Shown: positions 35,152 through 43,574, numbered from the stretch's first letter. The stretch: 64,000 nucleotides of DNA from Azohydromonas australica DSM 1124 (GCF_000430725.1 NZ_KE387213.1:107166-171165); one strand, 5' to 3'. The notes: generated by a model from the letters alone, not told the origin. Made by a program: numbers and translations.

Positions 35152-35224
35152 TTGAATCGTTGTTGAATCGGATTATGAGCACTGCATCGTCAGCTATTGC
35201 AGTAGTCGAATCGTATTTGAAGCG
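35152..35224 (+). promoter_or_regulatory. operator array: four 8-mers TYGAAKCG in two 11-bp-spaced pairs
   Basis: In the 108-bp divergent spacer, TTGAATCG occurs at 35152-35159 and 35163-35170, TCGAATCG at 35206-35213, and TTGAAGCG at 35217-35224. All have the same orientation; spacing is 11, 43 and 11 bp between starts, that is, one helical turn within each pair and about four turns between pairs. CarH-type MerR proteins bind direct repeats of 11 bp. The second pair lies 20-40 bp before the ATG of the FAD oxidoreductase, where promoter elements are expected. Confidence 0.7.
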
Positions 35225-35244
35225 TCAATGAGTACAGTATCTCC

Positions 35245-36291
35245 ATGTTCTCCTCAATCGTCCTTTCCGGCCGCCCGCCGCGGGTCGCGGTGGTGGGTGC
35301 CGGCCTGTCCGGCATCGCCTGCGCGCGGCGCCTGAGCGAGGCGGGCTGCGCGGTGTTCCTGTTCGACAAGGCGCGCGGCGTGGGCGGGCGCATGGCGACG
35401 CGGCGCGCGCAGTGGATCGACCCCGACGGCGCGGTGCACCGCGCCACCTTCGACCACGGCACCCCGGCCTTCAGCGCGCGCTCGGCGGCGTTCAGGGCCT
35501 TCATCGATGAGGCCGTCGAGGACGGCGTCCTGGCGCGCTGGGAGCCCGTGATGGCGCCCGGCAGTCACCAGAACCTCGACGGTCTCGCCCTTTGGGTGTC
35601 CACGCCGGACATGCCGGCGCTGTGCCGCCGGCTGGCCGCGGGCCTGCCGCAGACGCTCTCGCGCCCGGTGGACGAGATCGCGCGCGACGGCCAGGGCGGC
35701 TGGCGGCTGCTGGCCCAGGGCGAATTGCTGGGCGACGGCGCCTTCGACGCCGTGGTGCTGGCCATGCCGCCGGCACAGGCCGCGGCGCTGCTGGCGCCCT
35801 ACCGCGAGGACTGGGCGCGCCAGGCGCGCGCGGTGCCGATGCAGCCCTGCTGGACGCTCATGGCCGCCGAACCCGGCGAGCCCCCGCCCTGGGACGCCGC
35901 CTGGCCGCAGCGCGGGCCGCTGGCGTGGGTGGTGCGCCAGGACGCCCGGCCCGGGCGCCCGGCCGGCGGCGGCATGAACCACTGGGTGGCGCACGCCACC
36001 GCGGCATGGAGCGCGACCTTCCTGGAAAGCGCTGCCGACACGGTGCAGGCGCTGCTGCAGGACGCGCTGGCCGAGGCGCTGGGCCGCCGCCCGCGCTGGG
36101 CCCACGCCGCCGTGCACCGCTGGCGCTACGCCCTGGCGCCGCGCAGCGAGGGCGCCCGCCAGCCCTGCTGGTGGGACCCGGCGCTGAGCCTGGGCGTGTG
36201 CGGCGACTTCCTCGGCGGGGCCGGCGTGGAAGGTGCCTGGCTCTCGGGCCGCGCCCTGGCGGCGGCCATCGCGCCGGGCGCCACGGCCTGA
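35245..36291 (+). CDS. NAD/FAD-dependent oxidoreductase (renalase/amine-oxidase-like)
   Basis: 348 aa. The FAD-binding GxGxxG is VVGAGLSGIACARRL (about residues 13-27), followed by the acidic end of beta-2 (FLFDKARGVGGRMATRR), typical of NAD(P)-binding Rossmann-like FAD proteins found near photolyase genes. The C-terminus has GVCGDFLGGAGVEGAWLSGRALA, the FAD-contact segment. ATG at 35245 sits just after the operator array; no strong ribosome site. Reaction unknown. It is followed 3 nt later by the DUF2256 gene. Confidence 0.87.
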   Translation: MFSSIVLSGRPPRVAVVGAGLSGIACARRLSEAGCAVFLFDKARGVGGRMATRRAQWIDPDGAVHRATFDHGTPAFSARSAAFRAFIDEAVEDGVLARWEPVMAPGSHQNLDGLALWVSTPDMPALCRRLAAGLPQTLSRPVDEIARDGQGGWRLLAQGELLGDGAFDAVVLAMPPAQAAALLAPYREDWARQARAVPMQPCWTLMAAEPGEPPPWDAAWPQRGPLAWVVRQDARPGRPAGGGMNHWVAHATAAWSATFLESAADTVQALLQDALAEALGRRPRWAHAAVHRWRYALAPRSEGARQPCWWDPALSLGVCGDFLGGAGVEGAWLSGRALAAAIAPGATA

Positions 36292-36294
36292 GCC

Positions 36295-36468
36295 ATGGAC
36301 GTGCCGCGCGGCTTCAAGGGCAACAAGCAGGCGCTGCCGCGCAAGCCCTGCGCCGCCTGCGGGCGCGAGATGAGCTGGCGCCGGCGCTGGGCGCGCACCT
36401 GGGACGAGGTGCGCTACTGCTCGGAGCGCTGCCGGCAGCAGCGCGCAGGCGGCCATGGCCCGGGCTGA
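36295..36468 (+). CDS. DUF2256 domain zinc-ribbon-like small protein
   Basis: 57 aa: MDVPRGFKGNKQALPRKPC, then CxxC (C19, C22), MSWRRRWARTWDEVRYCSERC with a second CxxxC pair (C42, C46). This four-cysteine pattern with the RRxWxxxWxxVxYCSxxC motif defines DUF2256. The start is 3 nt after the FAD oxidoreductase stop, so the two are an operon. DUF2256 genes are often found with photolyase/cryptochrome and light-responsive MerR genes, which fits the regulator at 33946. Function unknown. Confidence 0.85.
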   Translation: MDVPRGFKGNKQALPRKPCAACGREMSWRRRWARTWDEVRYCSERCRQQRAGGHGPG

Positions 36469-36806
36469 GGCGGCCCCGGGGCCTGTGGCCGGCAGGTGTT
36501 GCGGAACCACACGGCCCGGGACGGCATCCACCCAGGCAGGCGCGGGTTGCGCACCCCCTGCCTGCGCGCCCGCGAAGGCGGGCATCCACGAACGCCGGGG
36601 CGGCGTCTTCGCCGGTGCATCGGAGACGGACCGCGATACGGCACGTGCTCCAGCGGCACGCGTGGGTGCCCGCCTTCGCGGGCGTTTCTTCAGGCCCCTC
36701 CGGTCACGCCCCGGGCCCTTCCCTCGCCTTTTTCCAGGGATGCCGCTTGCCCTGCGGTGAGTGAACGAAGACTTCCCAACGCTCTGCAGCGAATTGGAGT
36801 ACCGCG
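36469..36806. other. gene-free spacer containing an inverted repeat
   Basis: About 340 bp after the DUF2256 gene. It holds the 118-bp inverted-repeat element at 36567-36684 and the leader of the SDR gene, whose ATG at 36807 is preceded by TTGGAG. Confidence 0.6.
36567..36684. repeat. 118-bp inverted-repeat element, copy B
   Basis: Ends 36567-36590 and 36661-36684 are inverted copies with 23 of 24 matches and share the GCGAAGGCGGG hairpin core with the elements at 9863 and 44263, but the interior is unrelated and shorter. Probably the same broad class of REP/MITE-like repeats. Confidence 0.75.
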
Positions 36807-37580
36807 ATGAGCATGACGACGGACCTGCTGCCCCCCGATGGAACGCCGCAGGTGGCACTGGTGACGGGAGCGCGCGGCGGCATCGGCCGCGCGGTGGTGG
36901 CGCAGCTGCGCGCGCAGGGCCACCGCGTGGCGGCCGTCGGGCGCGACGCCCACAAGCTGGCCGAGGTACAGGCGCACGCCCACATTGCCGCAGACACGAC
37001 CACGCCCGAAGGCGCCGCCGCGGCGGTGGCCGAGTGCTGGAGCACGCTGGGCGGCGCGCCCACGCTGCTGGCGCACTGCGTGGGCAGCACGCTCATCGCC
37101 CCGCTGCACCGCAGCGAGCCGCCGCAGATGCGCGAGCTGCTGCGCGTGAACCTGGAGAGCGCGCTGTTCGTGCTGCAGGCCTGGATCGACCCGCTGCGCG
37201 GCGCGGGGCGGCCGGGCGCGGCGGTGCTGGTGTCCAGCGTGGTGGCGCGCGTGGGCGTGGCCAACCACGAGGCCATCGCCGCGGCCAAGGGCGGCGTGGA
37301 GGCGCTGGTGCGCGGCGCCGCCGCGACCTACGCGCCGCTGGGGCTGCGCATCAACGCCGTGGCGCCGGGCATGACGGCCACGCCGCTGACGGCCAGGCTG
37401 CTGGGCATGCCGGCGCAGTACGAGGGCGCGGCGCGGCAGGCGCCGCTGGGCGGTGTGCAGAGCGCCGAGGAGGTGGCCGAGGCCATCTGCTGGCTGCTGT
37501 CCTCGCGCGCGGCCCGGGTGACGGGACAGGTGCTGCCGGTGGACGGCGGCTTCACGGCGGTGCGCCCGCTGGTGAAGTAA
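36807..37580 (+). CDS. SDR-family oxidoreductase lacking the catalytic Tyr
   Basis: 257 aa Rossmann protein. Cofactor motif is TGARGGIG (20-27) and the C-terminal GQVLPVDGGF is typical of classical SDRs. The catalytic Ser is S143 or S144 and Lys is K161, but the residue four before the Lys is Ile157, not Tyr; the local sequence is NHEAIAAAKGG. I recall this NHEA variant in related proteobacterial SDRs, so it may be a conserved subfamily with H154 or E155 as substitute. Substrate unknown. Confidence 0.85.
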   Translation: MSMTTDLLPPDGTPQVALVTGARGGIGRAVVAQLRAQGHRVAAVGRDAHKLAEVQAHAHIAADTTTPEGAAAAVAECWSTLGGAPTLLAHCVGSTLIAPLHRSEPPQMRELLRVNLESALFVLQAWIDPLRGAGRPGAAVLVSSVVARVGVANHEAIAAAKGGVEALVRGAAATYAPLGLRINAVAPGMTATPLTARLLGMPAQYEGAARQAPLGGVQSAEEVAEAICWLLSSRAARVTGQVLPVDGGFTAVRPLVK

Positions 37581-37716
37581 GCCCGCCAGGGCCCCGACAA
37601 TGCCCCGCGGCACGCATGCGCCTGCATGCGCGCGGCGATCATGTGCCGGGGCGCCAGGCCCCGACGCCCTCCCGTGCCGCCCGCGGCCGCCTCATCCACC
37701 CTTCCAGGACCTGCCG

Positions 37717-38715
37717 ATGCTGCCCACCCCGCGCCCGACTCGCCGTTTCCACTTGGCCGCCTGTGCGCTGGCCGCCGCACTGCTTGCCGCCTGTGGCGGT
37801 GGCGGCGGCAGTGACGGCGGCTCGGTGCTGCCGGACGTGCAGCCGCAGCCCGTCAACCCGAGCGTGCCGGCGGCCAGCTACACCGACGCGTCGCAGCTGG
37901 CGCTGTACCAGCAGCTCAACACCGTGCGGCTGGGAGCCGGCGCCGGCGCGGCGCGGCAGGACGTGCGCCTGGACCGGTCGGCGGCCAAGCACCTGGACTA
38001 CCTGCGCATCAACGGCGTGGCGGCCGGCCATGGTGAGCAGCCCGGGCTGCAGGGCTACACCGGCAGCACGCCCGGCGCGCGGGTCACGGCGGCCGGCTAC
38101 GCCTGGAGCATCGTCAGCGAGGACTTGGCCTGGGGCACCGCCTTCACGCCGCTGCAGTGCCTGGACCTGCTGCTGTCCAGCGTCTACCACCTGGCGAGCC
38201 TGATGGGAGAGCAGGTGGACATGGGCGTGGCCTACGGTCCGGCGGGCGGCGTCAACGGCTGCGTCTTCAATTTCGGCGTGCCTTTGGGTGGCGCGGCGCA
38301 GCTGCCGGCCTCCGGCGTGGTGAAGGCCTATCCCTACCCCGGCCAGCGCGCCGTGGCCACCACCTTCGTGCCCGCCACCGAGTCACCCAACCCCATGCCC
38401 GACGTGGGCAGCCGCAGCGTGGGACAGCCGGTGTTCGTCTCCATGCGCGCGCTGGGCGCCAGCGACGGTGCGGGCTACACGGTGAGCGCGTTCACGCTGC
38501 GCGACGCCGCGGGCACCGCGGTGGCGGCGCGGCTGATCGCCAACGCCACCAGCGGCCCGGGCGTGACGGCCGACCCGGTGCGGCAGCTGCGCGCCGGCGA
38601 GGTGTTCCTGGTGCCGCTGTCGCCGCTGGCCCCGGGCAGCACCTACACGGCCAGCTTCTCCGGCCGCAACGGCAGCGTGCCGTACGCGGCGACGTGGCAG
38701 TTCACGACGCGGTGA
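37717..38715 (+). CDS. CAP/SCP-domain lipoprotein
   Basis: 332 aa. Lipoprotein signal with lipobox LLAACG (Cys 26), a Gly/Ser-rich spacer, then a CAP-like domain: ALYQQLNTVRLGAGAG, LDRSAAKHLDYLRING and GVNGCVFNFG (about residues 64-200), followed by a beta-rich C-terminal domain (about 230-332). CAP proteins include many secreted bacterial proteins of unclear function; the classic His/Glu pair is only partly visible. ATG at 37717 fits the signal peptide. Confidence 0.75.
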   Translation: MLPTPRPTRRFHLAACALAAALLAACGGGGGSDGGSVLPDVQPQPVNPSVPAASYTDASQLALYQQLNTVRLGAGAGAARQDVRLDRSAAKHLDYLRINGVAAGHGEQPGLQGYTGSTPGARVTAAGYAWSIVSEDLAWGTAFTPLQCLDLLLSSVYHLASLMGEQVDMGVAYGPAGGVNGCVFNFGVPLGGAAQLPASGVVKAYPYPGQRAVATTFVPATESPNPMPDVGSRSVGQPVFVSMRALGASDGAGYTVSAFTLRDAAGTAVAARLIANATSGPGVTADPVRQLRAGEVFLVPLSPLAPGSTYTASFSGRNGSVPYAATWQFTTR

Positions 38716-38739
38716 GCGAAGGCCCGGCGGCAGCCGGGC

Positions 38740-40002
38740 TCACGCCCCCATTGCCTTGCGGTGCTCCAGGAACTCCAGCGCCGCCTCGCGCCCCAGCGCG
38801 TCGAGCTCGGACAGGAACAGCGGGCTGCGCAGCAGCTTGGTGGCGTAGTCCAGCAGTTGCGTGTGCACGCGCGGGGTCTGGTACTTGACCTCGCGCCAGT
38901 CCCCTTCGGGCGCGCCCGGGTGCTCCGGCACGTCGGACCAGCCGTCCAGCGCGATGCCCCAGAGCTGCACCTTCTTGTAGCGGTCGCGCCCGGCGGCGGA
39001 CAGGGCGCCGCTGTCGTGCATGGCGTTGACGCGGCGGATGAAGCGCTTCTCCTGCTCCAGCGACAGGTTGCCGGCCAGCTCGTTGCGGCGGTCGGCGATC
39101 TCGGTGGGGCGCGTGGGCGGCTCGATGGCGATGCGCCCCGCCCCGTTGCGCCGCGCCACGGGGTTGATGCGCACGATCCAGATCTCGTCGGGCTTGGCCT
39201 CGCGATCACTGAAGCCCAGGAAGTCGCTGATGGGCGGGTTCTGCGACAGCAGCCCGTCCCAGTAGTAGGCCGCGGCGGGCTCGGCGCTGTCCTCGGGCGC
39301 CGTGCCCTGGGCGTGGCGCGCCGCCTTCATGGGCGTGGCGATGCCCACGGAAGGGAACAGGTCCGGCAGCGCGGTGGAGGCCACCACCTGGTCCAGCAGC
39401 GGCGGGTGGGCGGGCGTGCCGATGAAGGGCTCGAACACGCCCTGGTTGACGTTGGCCGCGCCGATGAGCAGCACGGGGAAGTTCACCGGCGCCTTGTGCA
39501 GCGACTTCAGCCGCGCGCGGTGCAGGCCGCCCGCGGCCTCGGCCAGCGGCTGCAGGAAGGCAAGGTCGCCGGCGGCCTCCTCGATCTGCGCGCGCATGTG
39601 GGCCTGGATGGCGCGCGTGGCGGCGCTGGGCGTGGAGGCCGAGGCCAGCGCGGGCATGGCGCTCTCCATGCTGGCCATGCCGACCACGGCGAGGTTGGTG
39701 AGCAAGTCGTAGGGGAAGCGGCCGAAGAGCTGCGCGGCGTTGTTCTTCCAGAAGCGCTCCACCGCCAGCGGCTCGTCATCGGCGAAGCGGCGGCCCTGGC
39801 GGATGCGCAGCAGGTCCAGCCAGGCGAGGTAGGCGCTGACGGCGCCGCCGGAGGTGCCGCTCAGGCCCACGACCTCGTGGCCGTCGAGCACCAGGCGCTG
39901 TTGCGCATCGACGTGCACGCGGCGCAGCAGCGCGGCCAGCACGCCGCCGGTGAACGCGCAGTGCGAGCCCCCGCCCTGGCAGGCGATGGCGATCTTTTTC
40001 AT
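38740..40002 (-). CDS. patatin-like phospholipase
   Basis: 420 aa. The oxyanion loop is QGGGSHCAFTGG (9-20), the nucleophile elbow is GTSGG with S51, and the second dyad residue is the Asp in YWDGLLSQNPP (about 258). No signal peptide, so it is probably cytoplasmic or delivered by other means. Patatin-like enzymes cleave acyl esters of membrane lipids. ATG at 40002. It converges on the CAP lipoprotein gene with 24 bp between ends. Confidence 0.9.
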   Translation of the reverse strand: MKKIAIACQGGGSHCAFTGGVLAALLRRVHVDAQQRLVLDGHEVVGLSGTSGGAVSAYLAWLDLLRIRQGRRFADDEPLAVERFWKNNAAQLFGRFPYDLLTNLAVVGMASMESAMPALASASTPSAATRAIQAHMRAQIEEAAGDLAFLQPLAEAAGGLHRARLKSLHKAPVNFPVLLIGAANVNQGVFEPFIGTPAHPPLLDQVVASTALPDLFPSVGIATPMKAARHAQGTAPEDSAEPAAAYYWDGLLSQNPPISDFLGFSDREAKPDEIWIVRINPVARRNGAGRIAIEPPTRPTEIADRRNELAGNLSLEQEKRFIRRVNAMHDSGALSAAGRDRYKKVQLWGIALDGWSDVPEHPGAPEGDWREVKYQTPRVHTQLLDYATKLLRSPLFLSELDALGREAALEFLEHRKAMGA

Positions 40003-40212
40003 GGGGGGCCCCCTTCGACGACGTCCCGGAACGCGGGCCTGCCGCAGCGGCGCCGCACCGGGTGTCCCGCCCGGCGGGGCGGATTTTCGGCCGGCGCGGC
40101 GGCCCGGCAGGCCGGGTGCGCCCATGGCGCGCCCGGGAAGGCGCGCGGGGCGTGAAATCTGCACTCGGGCCGGGCCGTGCGATGCACCGCGACAGCGAGT
40201 GCCGGCGCCGCG

Positions 40213-40896
40213 TCAGTCCTTCTGGTAGTTGGGCGAGCGCGGCCCGTACAGCACGCCGTTGGGCCGCGGTGCGCCCAGCAGGCGCTGGCTCGCCAGGCCG
40301 GCGTAGTTGTAGCTGGCGTCGGTGGCGGTGCCGACGATCTGGTTCACCACCGCCTTGACCAGCAGGCCCACCAGGCCGCCCTGGCTGGAGTTGTCGCCCT
40401 CCGCGGAAGAGGCCGCGGCCTGGCCTTGCCACAGCAGCTGGCCCGAGCGCAGGTCCACGATGCGGGCCTCGGCCGCGACCATCGTGACGCTGCTGATGAC
40501 GTTGTAGGTGGTGCCGTAGCGCGTGACGCGCAGGTACACGGCCGCATCGGCGCCGAAGATCTCGCGCAGCTTCTCGGGCGCGACGCCGTGGATCTCGTCG
40601 GGGACGGTAAGCCCGTTCTGCTTGAAGGTCTCGTCCACCAGCGTGACGGGCAGCACGTAGTAGCCGGCCTCGGCCAGCGGCAGCGTGACCTGGGACATCA
40701 CCGCCGGCGAGGCCTTGAGGTCGGTGGCCGTGCTCACCGGCGGCAGCACCAGCAGCGACGCCGGGCGGCTTTGCTTGAAGGCGACGTAGTCGTAAGGCTG
40801 CTGCGTGGCGCAGGCGCCCAGCAGGGCGACCACGGCGCCCAGGCCCAGCCACCGGGCACCGCGCGACGCGCGCGCGGCCAGGGAGGAAGAAGTCAT
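40213..40896 (-). CDS. DUF799 family lipoprotein (GNA1162-like)
   Basis: 227 aa with lipobox LLGAC (Cys 29), then DYVAFKQSRPASLLVLPPV, the family entry motif, and GADAAVYLRVTRYGTTYNVISSVTMV. DUF799 proteins resemble TolB-N-like periplasmic lipoproteins and are encoded after CsgG and DUF4810 genes. Third gene of the minus-strand trio 41993-40213, 45 nt after DUF4810. Confidence 0.92.
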   Translation of the reverse strand: MTSSSLAARASRGARWLGLGAVVALLGACATQQPYDYVAFKQSRPASLLVLPPVSTATDLKASPAVMSQVTLPLAEAGYYVLPVTLVDETFKQNGLTVPDEIHGVAPEKLREIFGADAAVYLRVTRYGTTYNVISSVTMVAAEARIVDLRSGQLLWQGQAAASSAEGDNSSQGGLVGLLVKAVVNQIVGTATDASYNYAGLASQRLLGAPRPNGVLYGPRSPNYQKD

Positions 40897-40941
40897 GCGG
40901 ATTCCCGGATGCGAGAAAGAGGAAGGCTCGGGGCGCGGCGC

Positions 40942-41310
40942 TCAGGACTTGCGCGCGGCGAAGCCCTTGAGCAGGAAGTCCATGTAATGCGCCGACTCGG
41001 GGAAGGCCGCCTTTTCCGCTTCCAGCGCCTGGCGGGCCTCGTCGGGACGGTCGAGCTGCAGGTACAGCAGGCCCAGGTGCGCGCGGAAGCCCGGCGGCAG
41101 CGCCGCGCCGCCGGCGCGGGCCTTCTCGGCCTGGGCCTCCAGCAGGCTCAGCTGGTCCGACGCCGTGGCGCCCTCGCCCTTGAGGTGCTCGTACACCTGG
41201 CGCTGGTAGCCCTCCCACTGGTAGAGCGACGCGGGGCGGTTGGCGCAGCCGGCCATCAGCCCGGCCAGGGCCAGCGCGGCGGCCAGCCCAGTCGTGCGCA
41301 GGCGGCTCAC
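40942..41310 (-). CDS. DUF4810 family lipoprotein
   Basis: 122 aa with lipobox LMAGC (Cys 22). The mature start ANRPASLYQWEGYQRQVYEHL and the TPR-like LGLLYLQLDRPDEARQALEAEKAAFPESA are typical of DUF4810. Its ATG at 41310 overlaps the CsgG-like stop by four bases (ATGA), showing coupled translation. Acts presumably in an envelope lipoprotein complex. Confidence 0.92.
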   Translation of the reverse strand: MSRLRTTGLAAALALAGLMAGCANRPASLYQWEGYQRQVYEHLKGEGATASDQLSLLEAQAEKARAGGAALPPGFRAHLGLLYLQLDRPDEARQALEAEKAAFPESAHYMDFLLKGFAARKS

Positions 41311-41993
41311 CGCTGCGCCCCTTGCGGGCCCCAGGCGCCGTTCTGCAGGCCGGCGACGAGGTCGTCCACGGCCTGGCGGATGGCCAAGTCCAGCACCTTG
41401 CCGTTGAGCGTGGCGTCGTAGCCGGCGGTGCCGCCGAAGCCGACCACCTCGCGGTTGCTGAGCTCGTACTCGCCGGCGCCGCGCGCGGAGTACACGACCT
41501 CGGAAGTCTGGCTGTTGACCACGTTGAGCGTGACCTTGGCGTAGGCCAGCTGCGACTTGCCGCGGCCCAGCAGGCCGAAGAGCTGCTGGTCGCCAGTCTC
41601 CTTGCGGCCGAATTCGGAGATGTCGCCGGTGATGACGAAATCCGCGCCGCGGATGTTCTGCGCCTGGGACTTGAACTGCGCCTCCTGCTTCAGCTCGGAG
41701 AGGTTGTCGCGGTCGAGCACGTTGAAGCGCTGCGACTGCTGCAGGTGGGCGATGAGCGTGGTCTTGGCCTGGCTGCCGAGGCGGTCCACCCCGTCGCTGA
41801 AGATGCCGCGCATGAAGTTGGAGCGGTTGTCGAACTTGCCCACCGACATGGGCAGCCGCACGCCGCGGTAGGTGGAGGCGGTGGCGGCGGACTCGACCTT
41901 GGCCACGGCCACGGAGCGCGAGGACTCGGTGGCGCAGCCACCCACCAGGAATGCCAGCGCCGCCGTGGCCAGCGCGATGCGAACGGATGCCAT
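41307..41993 (-). CDS. CsgG/HfaB family lipoprotein
   Basis: 228 aa with lipobox LVGGC (Cys 20). LPMSVGKFDNRSNFMRGIFSDGVDRLG and LDRDNLSELKQEAQFKSQAQNIRGADFVITGDI match the CsgG/HfaB fold. No curlin genes are nearby. In this CsgG-DUF4810-DUF799 arrangement the protein is more like HfaB/secreted lipoprotein assembly factors than curli secretion. ATG at 41993 follows an AGAAG box. Confidence 0.9.
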   Translation of the reverse strand: MASVRIALATAALAFLVGGCATESSRSVAVAKVESAATASTYRGVRLPMSVGKFDNRSNFMRGIFSDGVDRLGSQAKTTLIAHLQQSQRFNVLDRDNLSELKQEAQFKSQAQNIRGADFVITGDISEFGRKETGDQQLFGLLGRGKSQLAYAKVTLNVVNSQTSEVVYSARGAGEYELSNREVVGFGGTAGYDATLNGKVLDLAIRQAVDDLVAGLQNGAWGPQGAQR

Positions 41994-42147
41994 GAGAACT
42001 TCTCCCAACAAATTCGAGTGGTTTCAGAACGGCACGCGCGGCCCGCGGCCCGCATGCGTGTAACTGAATATTGTCGTTGGAGAAATCCCTGCCGCCGCTG
42101 ACACGCTGCCGGTCCGGCTGACCGGGCTCAAGGCGCGGTGCGGGCAG

Positions 42148-42975
42148 TCAGGCGTCCATGTCCAGCCGGAGGCCGGGCAGCGCGACGCCCTGCAGCGCCG
42201 TGTGCCAGCGCTCGCCCGGCTGCAGCGGCGGCGCGATGGTGACGGTGCCGGTGGTGACGATCTCGCCGGCTTCCAGCGGCGGCGCCAGGGGCTGCTGGTC
42301 CAGCAGCCGCAGCAGGTGGGCCAGCGCCTCCAGCGGGCTGCCCAGCACGTGGCTGCCGCGGCCCAGGGCGGCGGGTTCGCCGTTGCGGAAAAGCTCCAGC
42401 TGGAAGTCGCGCAGCGCCGCGACCGGGTCGGGGCCGAGCGCGGACACGGGCAGCGGCGCGCCGATGATCAGCGCGCCATGCAGCACCTGGTCCACGACGG
42501 CATCGGGCGCCTGGAACCGCCAGCTCGGGAAGTGCGACTGCACGATCTCGAAGCCGTGCGCCACCCACTCGACGCACTCCAGCAGCGCCTGCAGATCGCT
42601 GCGCGCCTCGGCCGGCGGGGTGCGGTGCAGGCGAAAGACGATCTCCGGCTCGATGCGCGCCTCGGCGAAGCGGCCCAGGCCGCACACCCCCGCCTGGGAG
42701 GCGAGCTGGGTGACGCTGCCGTCGTAGAGCCAGGCCCACACCGGCGCGCGCACGCCGTAGAGGGCCCACATGTCCGGGTTGGTGAAGCCGAGCTTGCGGC
42801 CCACGGGACGCTCCCCACGGGCCAGCCGCGCCGCGTGCACCAGGGCGGCGACGGCGTAGGCGTCGTCCAGGTCGAAGCCGGGGATGCGCGCGCTGAAGGG
42901 TTCCACCTGGCGCGCCTCGGCCTGCGCGGCCTGGATCTCGTCGGCGATGTCCTGGAGCTGGAGAGAACTGAGCAT
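42148..42975 (-). CDS. 2-keto-4-pentenoate hydratase/fumarylacetoacetase-like hydratase
   Basis: 275 aa. VGRKLGFTNP (about residues 58-67), EPEIVFRL (about 109-116; metal ligands E109, E111) and a later EIVTTGTVT (about 238-246) define the FAH/MhpD fold. MhpD-type enzymes hydrate 2-hydroxypenta-2,4-dienoate in aromatic meta-cleavage or act as 2-oxohept-3-enedioate hydratase; no other catabolic genes are next to it. ATG at 42975. Confidence 0.85.
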   Translation of the reverse strand: MLSSLQLQDIADEIQAAQAEARQVEPFSARIPGFDLDDAYAVAALVHAARLARGERPVGRKLGFTNPDMWALYGVRAPVWAWLYDGSVTQLASQAGVCGLGRFAEARIEPEIVFRLHRTPPAEARSDLQALLECVEWVAHGFEIVQSHFPSWRFQAPDAVVDQVLHGALIIGAPLPVSALGPDPVAALRDFQLELFRNGEPAALGRGSHVLGSPLEALAHLLRLLDQQPLAPPLEAGEIVTTGTVTIAPPLQPGERWHTALQGVALPGLRLDMDA

Positions 42976-43144
42976 GGCGGCGCCTTTCGTGCGGACCTGG
43001 AGGGCGGGTCGCCGATTGGACCCGTACCGCCCTCCGCCGCGCAGGCACCCGCAGCGTGGCAGGGAAGACACAAGGGCCGTGAAATCCGCACCCTTGGCGG
43101 CCGATGGGTGCAGCAAGGGGGTTACCGAGCGGGGTGCTTTGGAT

Positions 43145-43158
43145 TAGGGTTAACCCTA
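43145..43158. promoter_or_regulatory. 14-bp perfect palindrome, candidate operator
   Basis: TAGGGTTAACCCTA is its own reverse complement and lies 84 bp upstream of the small gene at 43242 and 170 bp upstream of the divergent hydratase start. It is AT-richer than its surroundings. No regulator is assigned; it could also be part of the promoter. Confidence 0.5.
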
Positions 43159-43241
43159 GATGCCGGGATACGCTGCCGGAGCACGCAACGGGCGTTGCGT
43201 GCCGCAGAGAGGGATCCCGCTCTCACAAGGAGTATTGCGAC

Positions 43242-43460
43242 ATGAGCGCCATCGTGACCCTGCCCACCTTCCGCACCCTGGGCACTGCCGTCGTCACGGG
43301 ACTGGGAACGGTCCTGAGGGAGTCGTGGAACCTGGTGCAGGCCCTGGACCACACCCATGTCCGCACCGAGATGCTGGAGATGGCCGGCCAGCTTCAGCAG
43401 AGCGACCCGGCCAATGCCCGGCGGCTGCGGCGGGCGGCGTATGAGAGCTGGATGAATTGA
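43242..43460 (+). CDS. small conserved-looking protein, 72 aa, unknown
   Basis: ATG at 43242 is preceded by an ideal AAGGAG. The protein is mostly helical: MSAIVTLPTFRTLGTAVVTG, then a long amphipathic helix with ESWNLVQALDHTHVRTEMLEMAGQL and a basic C-terminus RRLRRAAYESW. It resembles in style the short DUF1127-type stress-linked proteins but I do not claim that family. The palindrome upstream suggests tight regulation. Confidence 0.7.
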   Translation: MSAIVTLPTFRTLGTAVVTGLGTVLRESWNLVQALDHTHVRTEMLEMAGQLQQSDPANARRLRRAAYESWMN

Positions 43461-43574
43461 GGACGAAGGGCGCAACAGGCGCCTGCAGCGATGGGCCGTA
43501 GCAAACGCGATTTCGGGTTTTGTACGGCCCATGCTGGTGTGACAAGGACTTGGCGCAGCGCCAAGCACGGAGCC

